Positions 5,295-10,174 of a stretch of 10,174 nt of DNA are shown here, in pieces. The stretch is from CAYNOZ01 sp964398955. Lineage in GTDB: Archaea > Methanobacteriota_B > Thermococci > Thermococcales > CAYNOZ01. The notes under the pieces were generated by a model. That model was not told the origin of the DNA, ran no database searches, and saw nothing but the letters and a program-made list of their open reading frames with translations. Position numbers and translations under genes: made by a program. The stretch is taken from positions 1 to 10,174 of the forward strand of contig CAYNOZ010000055.1 of assembly GCA_964398955.1 (NCBI GenBank), written 5' to 3'. The stretch's first letter is position 1, and each line of letters begins with the position of its first letter.

Positions 5295-5691
5295 TCTATG
5301 GGTAGAAACTATCCAAAATAAAAAATTTTCCATGAAAATATACAGAATTATCAATCAAGTGAAAATGATGAAAAATTCATTATTAATAATTTCAATCTAC
5401 AGGGCCTTTGACAATTCTTCATTATTAATCATATTGATCAATTATCTATTAATAAAATAATTTACTTTTTTTCGTAACAAATTGGTGAGACCGATGAATA
5501 TTAATATATGTAAAAATACATTATTAAAAAAGGTTAATATAGAGATTGGACCTAAATCAATATTTTTACAGTTAAATCTCATATAAAATTTAGAAACAGA
5601 GAATATTATTAACACCGTAAAAGATAAAAATCAATTGATTGCTAGTTATATTAGGTCCATTTATTTAATAAATGTTTTGAGAGGTATAATT
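5265..5691. promoter_or_regulatory. Divergent regulatory region between the regulator and aminotransferase genes
   Basis: About 430 bp without a gene but dense in symmetrical sequence. TGGGTAGAAACTATCCA (5299-5315) is a 17-bp near-palindrome just upstream of the regulator TATA box. ATTTTCcatGAAAAT (5325-5339) is a perfect one. TTCATTATTAAT occurs at 5376-5387 and 5418-5429, 42 bp apart, or four helical turns. ATATTAATAT (5498-5507) is a perfect palindrome, and TTAATAT recurs at 5534-5540. TGGACCTAA (5547-5555) and TTAGGTCCA (5651-5659) are inverted repeats. CATATAAAAT at 5579-5588 is the best TATA box for the aminotransferase. Confidence 0.5.
5579..5588 (+). promoter_or_regulatory. Candidate TATA box for the aminotransferase gene
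   Basis: CATATAAAAT predicts transcription from about 5610 and a leader of about 80 nt ending in the GAGAGGT ribosome site at 5679-5685. If transcription instead began upstream of 5547, the leader would include both arms of the TGGACCTAA/TTAGGTCCA inverted repeat. Confidence 0.35.
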
Positions 5692-7011
5692 ATGTCTAAA
5701 TTTATAGAATTAGATAAAGAAGAACCTGGAGAAAAATCTAAGGAACTTCAAAAGAAAAGAGAAAAATATGTGGCAGGAGCTTATGGAAAGGAATCCTTTA
5801 CATCTAGGTATATCAAGGAAGGACACGGAGCCATTATAACAGACGAAGATGATAACCAATTCATCGACATGACAGGCGGATGGGGCTGCTTGATGGTTGG
5901 ACATACACCAGAAAGAGTTGTAGAAGCTATAAAAGATCAAGCGGAAAAATTTCTTCATACAGACTTCGCTGCAATTCCGTACAAATCATATGTAGAACTA
6001 TCAGAAAGACTTGCAAAACTAGCTCCTGGTGAATCAGAAAAAGCTGTAACATTATTTAATAGCGGTGCAGAAGCAGTTGAAAATGTTGTTAAAATAGCTA
6101 GAGCTTATACAGGAAGAAAGGGGATTCTGGTTTTTGATCACGCATTTCATGGTAGAACTAATATGACTATGGGGATGACTCACAAATCGATGCCTTATAA
6201 ATACAAATTCGGACCTTTCCCATCAGAAATTTATAGAATGCCCTTCCCAACTCCATACCATGACAGTATTGACATGGATGAATTTGAGAAAGAACTAAAA
6301 ACCTATGTACATCCGGAAGAAATAGCAACAATTGTGATAGAGCCTATTCAGGGTGAGGGAGGATTTAAAGTTCCTGAAGAAGGTTTCATGAAATATCTTA
6401 GGGATTTAGCTGATAAACATGATATGTTATTCGCAGTAGATGAAATACAGAGCGGAATGGGTAGAACCGGGAAAATGTTTGCAATAGAGAATTATGGAGT
6501 AGAACCAGATTTAATCGCTACAGCTAAATCATTGGCAGCAGGAATGCCTCTTTCAGGAGTAATTGGTAAAAAGGAAATTATGGACTCCTTACCTAGCAGC
6601 TCAATTGGAGGAACTTACACAGGAAATCCTGTAGCTTGTAGAGCAGCAATAGAAGTACTAAATAAAATTGAAGAAGAAAATCTGCTTGAAAGAGCTGATG
6701 AAGTAGGAGAATACGAAAAACAAAGACTTAATCAAATGAAAGAAAATAATGAAATTATAGGCGATGTTAGAGGAATTGGGGCTATGGTTGGAGTAGAATT
6801 CGTTAAGGGCAGAGAAACGAAAGAACCTGCAACAGAAAAAACTGGAAAAATTGTTGAAGAATGTAAAAAGAACGGAGTCCTATTCGCAACATCCGGAATA
6901 CAAGGGAATGTAATAAGATTCCTGAATTCTCCAGTAATAACTGATGAACAGCTAAAAGTAGCAATGGACATACTTGAAAATGCGATTGAAAAAGTTAATA
7001 ACAAAAACTGA
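5692..7011 (+). CDS. Class III aminotransferase, GabT-like
   Basis: A 439-residue PLP enzyme of fold type I. NSGAEAVENVVKIARA, the HAFHGRTNMTMG segment, IEPIQGEGGF, DEIQSGMGRTG with Asp250 at the pyridine nitrogen, ATAKSLAAGMP with Schiff-base Lys279 and GGTYTGNPVAC all match 4-aminobutyrate aminotransferases in order. GabT moves an omega-amino group to 2-oxoglutarate, giving succinate semialdehyde from GABA. Archaeal members also include ornithine aminotransferases and broad-range amino-acid racemases, so the reaction is not settled. The ATG at 5692 is chosen because GAGAGGT lies six bases upstream; an in-frame TTG at 5635 has no such site and would add an atypical extension. It is the first of three same-strand genes (gaps 113 and 31 nt) and divergent from the regulator. 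The following aldehyde oxidoreductase fits an aldehyde-producing transaminase. Confidence 0.85.
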   Translation: MSKFIELDKEEPGEKSKELQKKREKYVAGAYGKESFTSRYIKEGHGAIITDEDDNQFIDMTGGWGCLMVGHTPERVVEAIKDQAEKFLHTDFAAIPYKSYVELSERLAKLAPGESEKAVTLFNSGAEAVENVVKIARAYTGRKGILVFDHAFHGRTNMTMGMTHKSMPYKYKFGPFPSEIYRMPFPTPYHDSIDMDEFEKELKTYVHPEEIATIVIEPIQGEGGFKVPEEGFMKYLRDLADKHDMLFAVDEIQSGMGRTGKMFAIENYGVEPDLIATAKSLAAGMPLSGVIGKKEIMDSLPSSSIGGTYTGNPVACRAAIEVLNKIEEENLLERADEVGEYEKQRLNQMKENNEIIGDVRGIGAMVGVEFVKGRETKEPATEKTGKIVEECKKNGVLFATSGIQGNVIRFLNSPVITDEQLKVAMDILENAIEKVNNKN

Positions 7012-7053
7012 ATTATGAGAAAATATCACTAATTTAAACGAAGTAATCGAAAA

Positions 7054-7068
7054 TTTTTTATTTTCTTT
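7054..7068 (+). terminator. Oligo-T run after the aminotransferase
   Basis: TTTTTTATTTTCTTT lies 43 nt after the stop, an archaeal-type termination signal. It may separate or attenuate transcription between the aminotransferase and the oxidoreductase. No clear hairpin precedes it. A weak CATATAG at 7073-7079 could be a promoter for the oxidoreductase. Confidence 0.35.
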
Positions 7069-7124
7069 CCCTTCATATAGATCAATGTGATTGTTTCTTA
7101 ATCTTTTATTTATGTGGAGATAAA

Positions 7125-9035
7125 ATGACTGGATATTGGAAAAAATTACTGGAAATAGATTTAACTAAGGGCAAAGCAAAAGAAAAAGTATTATCTAAAG
7201 AATTTTTAAGAAAATACTTAGGTGGAGCAGGATTCACAACTAAAATTCTGTATGATGAAGTTGAACCTGGAACTGATCCCCTGGGACCTGGTAACGTTTT
7301 GATTATTAGTCCTGGAAACCTGTTAGGACCTGCTATTCCTACAGCTTCGAAAACCACTTTCGGATTTAAGGCTCCTGAAACAGGTGGATATGGAAAGTCT
7401 GTCGCTGGATCTAGGATTGGTGATCAGATAAAAAGAGCAGGTTATGACACTTTAGTAGTTAAAGGAAAAGCAGAAAAACCATCTGTTATCGTAGTTAGAG
7501 ATGATGAAGTAATAATTAAAGAAGCAGAAGATTACTGGGGTTTAAACACAAGAGAAACTGATGAAAAAATAAAAGAAGAGTATCCAAAATCTTCCACTGC
7601 AATAATTGGTCCAGCAGGAGAAAGAGAATCTAAAATTGCAATGATAGAATGTGAAGATAGGCAAGCTGGAAGAGGAGGTGGAGGAGCAGTAATGGGCTCC
7701 AAAAATCTTAAAGCAATAGCAGTTCAAGGGAGCAAAGATTTACCAATAGATGATAAAGAAAAATTAGAAGAACTCAACGAAAAATGGCGTAAAATAACTA
7801 TGGGAGAGGGTGAATCTGGAGATGAAAGTTTTGATCCTAAAGATGCGATGGAATACGGAACTGGAGAAGCCTTGCATACAAAGAATACTGTTATAGGATG
7901 TTTTCCAACAAAAAATTGGCAGGCAGGATACTTTAAAAGAGCATATGATAGATTAGATGACCCTGATAATCAAAGAATAAGTATAGATCCAAGATATTGG
8001 ACACAAAGATATCGAGAAGGAAGAAGACCATGCCCCTACTGTACAAAACCATGTAGTCAATATTTCGTTGCTAAAGATACTCCTTATGGGGATATAGAAG
8101 TTGATGGACCGGAATATGAAACTCAACACTCTTTCGGTGGAGCATGTGAAGTCGATGATATAGAAGCTGTAGCCAAGGCGAACGAAATTTGTGATGAATT
8201 AGGTATGGACACTATTTCAGCTGGTTTAGCAATCTCGTGGGCTATGGAAGCTAATGAAAAAGAAATGATAGATCCTGAAATTGATTTAGAGTTCGGAAAT
8301 GCGGAGGCAATGTTAGAAGTTTTGAAAAAAATGGCTTACAAGGAGGGTGATCTCGGTAAGTTGTTAGGAGATGGTGTTTTAGATGCTGCGGAGAAAGTTG
8401 GTAAAGGTTCTGAAAGATTTGCTATTCATGTTAAAGGTATGCCTCCGGCTGGTTTTGAGGTAAGAGGTCTTAAAGGTATGGCCCTTGCTTTTGCTGTATC
8501 TCCTAAAGGTGCAGATCACTTAACATCTTGTCTTTACGCTTTAGAGATGGCTGGAAGCTTCTGGGATTTCGAGGGATATAACTATACTGAGTTGGAAGGT
8601 AAATCCTTTGCTTTGAAAGCTATGGAAGATTTAATGATGCTATACGATATTACTGGTGTATGCAAATTTTCAAGAGGTTTAATGTTTGATGAAGGACTTC
8701 TAGAATTATCTAACGCAGTAACAGGATTTGACATGGGCTTATCTGAATTTCTTACTATAGGAGAAAGAGTTTATAACCTATCAAAGGCTTTTAACATTAG
8801 AGAAGGGTTTGGAAGAGAAGATGACACATTACCAGACAGATTATTCGAAGACGAAGTAATATATGGACCAACAAAAGGAGAAACAATATCAAAAGAAGAA
8901 TTTGAAAAAGAATTAGACAGATACTATAACATAAGAGGATGGAATAACAAAGGAATACCAATGAAAAGAACATTAGAAGAACTTGACATGGGAAAAGTAG
9001 CAGAAGAAATTGGAGCAAAACAAGAATTAGAATAA
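7125..9035 (+). CDS. aor: Tungsten-dependent aldehyde:ferredoxin oxidoreductase
   Basis: A 636-residue cytosolic enzyme oxidising aldehydes to carboxylic acids with ferredoxin as acceptor, using a tungsten-bispterin centre and one [4Fe-4S] cluster. The three domains are recognisable: the N-terminal beta domain (YLGGAGFTTKILYDE, ISPGNLLGPAIPTASKTTF, GRGGGGAVMGSKNLKAIAV), then the alpha domains. Cluster cysteines are Cys303, Cys306 and Cys310 (CPYCTKPC) and Cys513 in ITGVCKF. GPEYET (328-333) and His465 in GADHLTS match the active-site glutamate and histidine regions of Pyrococcus AOR. It is somewhat longer than the usual ~605 residues, with an acidic stretch near 226-245. The GGAGA site at 7116-7120 supports the ATG. 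Codon choice shifts within the gene: T-ending near 8300-8700, A/C-ending after about 8800. The next gene follows by 31 nt. The aldehyde is not specified by sequence; aminotransferase products are good candidates. Confidence 0.93.
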   Translation: MTGYWKKLLEIDLTKGKAKEKVLSKEFLRKYLGGAGFTTKILYDEVEPGTDPLGPGNVLIISPGNLLGPAIPTASKTTFGFKAPETGGYGKSVAGSRIGDQIKRAGYDTLVVKGKAEKPSVIVVRDDEVIIKEAEDYWGLNTRETDEKIKEEYPKSSTAIIGPAGERESKIAMIECEDRQAGRGGGGAVMGSKNLKAIAVQGSKDLPIDDKEKLEELNEKWRKITMGEGESGDESFDPKDAMEYGTGEALHTKNTVIGCFPTKNWQAGYFKRAYDRLDDPDNQRISIDPRYWTQRYREGRRPCPYCTKPCSQYFVAKDTPYGDIEVDGPEYETQHSFGGACEVDDIEAVAKANEICDELGMDTISAGLAISWAMEANEKEMIDPEIDLEFGNAEAMLEVLKKMAYKEGDLGKLLGDGVLDAAEKVGKGSERFAIHVKGMPPAGFEVRGLKGMALAFAVSPKGADHLTSCLYALEMAGSFWDFEGYNYTELEGKSFALKAMEDLMMLYDITGVCKFSRGLMFDEGLLELSNAVTGFDMGLSEFLTIGERVYNLSKAFNIREGFGREDDTLPDRLFEDEVIYGPTKGETISKEEFEKELDRYYNIRGWNNKGIPMKRTLEELDMGKVAEEIGAKQELE

Positions 9036-9066
9036 AAACCCTAAAATTAAAAGAACAGGGATCCTA

Positions 9067-10134
9067 ATGGAAAAACTTGAACATCCACCAAAAATAAAGA
9101 TCAGAACCTCCCTCATAAAAGAGAATGTAAGAAAAATACTGAACCGTTTCAACATAGAAACAGTAGGGATAACCAAAGGAGTCTGTGCAGATCTAAAAAT
9201 AGCGAAAGCAATGATAGAATCCGGAATAAATATACTAGGAGATGCTAGAATACGTAACCTAATTAAATATAAAAGAAACTTCGTAGTAGACCTAATGATG
9301 ATAAGAATACCTATGAAAAGCGAAACAGATAAAGTCATTAAATACACAGATTACAGCCTAAACTCAGAAATCTCAATAATGAAAGAACTATCAAAAGAAG
9401 CAGAAAAACAAAACAAAACCCATAAAACAATAATAATGATAGATTTAGGAGACAGAAGAGAAGGAATAATGCCAGAAAACCTAATACCATTCCTCCAAAA
9501 AACAATAGACCTACCAAACCTAGAAATAAAAGGAATCGGAACCAACCTAGGAAGCTTCAGCGGAGTACTACCAACCCAAAAAAACACCCAAAAACTAGTA
9601 GAACTAAAAAACAAAACAGAAAAAGAATTAAAAACCAAACTACCAATAATAAGCGGAGGAAGCACAATAAACCTAAAACTACTAGAAGAAAACAAACTAC
9701 CAGAACAAATCAACCAACTAAGAATAGGAGAAGGAATCCTCCTAGGAACAGCCGGAACCCAAAACCGAAAAATACCCTACCTAAACCAAAACACAATAGA
9801 AATAGAAGCAGAAATAATAGAACACAACAAAAAACCATCAAAACCCAAAGGAAAAACAGGAAAAGACGCATTCGGAAAAAAACAAAAATTCAAAGACAAA
9901 GGAAAAATAGAAAGAGCAATAGTAGCAATAGGAAAACAAGACACATCCCCCAACAACCTCAAACCAAAAGACCCCAAAATACAAATCCTAGGAGCAAGCA
10001 GCGACCACACAATACTAGACATAACAAAAACAAACAAAAACTACAAAATCGGCGACAAAATAACATTCAAACCAAGCTACAGCGACATGCTAAGAGCATT
10101 CACATCACCATACATAAGAAAAGAATACCACTAA
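9067..10134 (+). CDS. Ornithine-racemase-type PLP enzyme (alanine racemase family, fold type III)
   Basis: A 355-residue protein resembling clostridial ornithine racemase (Orr) and YhfX-like proteins rather than Alr. The Schiff-base lysine is Lys37 in VGITKGVCAD. MIDLGDRREGI, IKGIGTNLGSFSG, LPIISGGSTINLK, LRIGEGILLGTAG and, in the C-terminal beta domain, KTGKDAFGKK, AIGKQDTSP and ILGASSDHTILD follow the Orr order. Orr interconverts L- and D-ornithine as entry to oxidative ornithine fermentation; substrate is inferred from this similarity. It lies 31 nt after the oxidoreductase on the same strand, probably in one transcript; the ribosome site is weak (AGGGAT). Codon use is extreme: third positions are almost all A or C, and glycine is GGA 21 times, GGG once, GGC once, GGT never, opposite to the aldolase on the same strand. 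The gene is intact. Confidence 0.82.
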   Translation: MEKLEHPPKIKIRTSLIKENVRKILNRFNIETVGITKGVCADLKIAKAMIESGINILGDARIRNLIKYKRNFVVDLMMIRIPMKSETDKVIKYTDYSLNSEISIMKELSKEAEKQNKTHKTIIMIDLGDRREGIMPENLIPFLQKTIDLPNLEIKGIGTNLGSFSGVLPTQKNTQKLVELKNKTEKELKTKLPIISGGSTINLKLLEENKLPEQINQLRIGEGILLGTAGTQNRKIPYLNQNTIEIEAEIIEHNKKPSKPKGKTGKDAFGKKQKFKDKGKIERAIVAIGKQDTSPNNLKPKDPKIQILGASSDHTILDITKTNKNYKIGDKITFKPSYSDMLRAFTSPYIRKEYH

Positions 10135-10174
10135 CCCACCAAAAAAGAAACAAAACAAAAATACAAATACCTAA

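Noticed and set aside
5635..5691. Upstream TTG start for the aminotransferase
   Set aside because: No ribosome site precedes it; the added 19 residues are atypical and cover the GAGAGGT site serving the ATG at 5692.
8797..9713. Minus-strand open frames opposite the oxidoreductase end and the racemase
   Set aside because: Their Leu/Ile/Phe-rich content arises from the A/C-rich coding strand of intact genes with full family motifs.
1..10174. tRNA or rRNA genes
   Set aside because: I looked for T-loop-like GGTTCGAATCC sequences and GC-rich cloverleaf arms on both strands by eye and found none.

Overview
The window looks like chromosomal DNA of an AT-rich archaeon. TATA-like boxes precede several genes at archaeal spacing. 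Short GAGG/AGGT/GGAGA ribosome sites lie 4-7 nt before the starts, the regulator gene looks leaderless, and it combines ribbon-helix-helix, Lrp-type HTH and RAM-like parts. The aldehyde:ferredoxin oxidoreductase points to anaerobic life. Several enzymes are acid-rich, which would fit a halophilic euryarchaeon, but the regulator and racemase are lysine-rich, so lineage is only a guess. One run of exactly 100 N (2539-2638) is an assembly gap.

Layout. 1-134 (minus): N-terminus of a LeuC/HacA-type dehydratase large subunit. 135-634: mostly non-coding, with a small less AT-rich island and a doubtful 55-residue ORF. 635-1924 (minus): kynureninase. 1946-3320: about 1.4 kb of gene-poor, repeat-bearing DNA around the gap, with a possible structured RNA near 2797-2880, a 30-bp direct repeat either side of the gap and a 14-bp inverted repeat. 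3321-3539: two-helix membrane protein. 3583-4473: 4-hydroxy-2-oxoglutarate aldolase-like enzyme. 4557-5264 (minus): chimeric RHH/Lrp-like regulator, convergent with the aldolase. 5265-5691: divergent regulatory region rich in palindromes. 5692-7011: GabT-type class III aminotransferase. 7125-9035: tungsten aldehyde:ferredoxin oxidoreductase. 9067-10134: ornithine-racemase-type PLP enzyme, 31 nt after the oxidoreductase.

The common theme is amino-acid catabolism: kynurenine cleavage, cleavage of a hydroxyproline-pathway intermediate, omega-transamination, ferredoxin-reducing aldehyde oxidation and amino-acid racemisation, next to a regulator whose C-terminal domain resembles the amino-acid-sensing part of Lrp/AsnC proteins. 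My working model is that the aminotransferase makes a semialdehyde and the oxidoreductase oxidises it to the acid while reducing ferredoxin, with the racemase feeding in D- or L-amino acids. This is inferred from family membership and gene order.

The most unusual non-gene signal is strand composition. The plus strand switches between G+T-rich and A+C-rich blocks several times within 10 kb, regardless of gene direction and once inside a gene, with a strong effect on codon choice.
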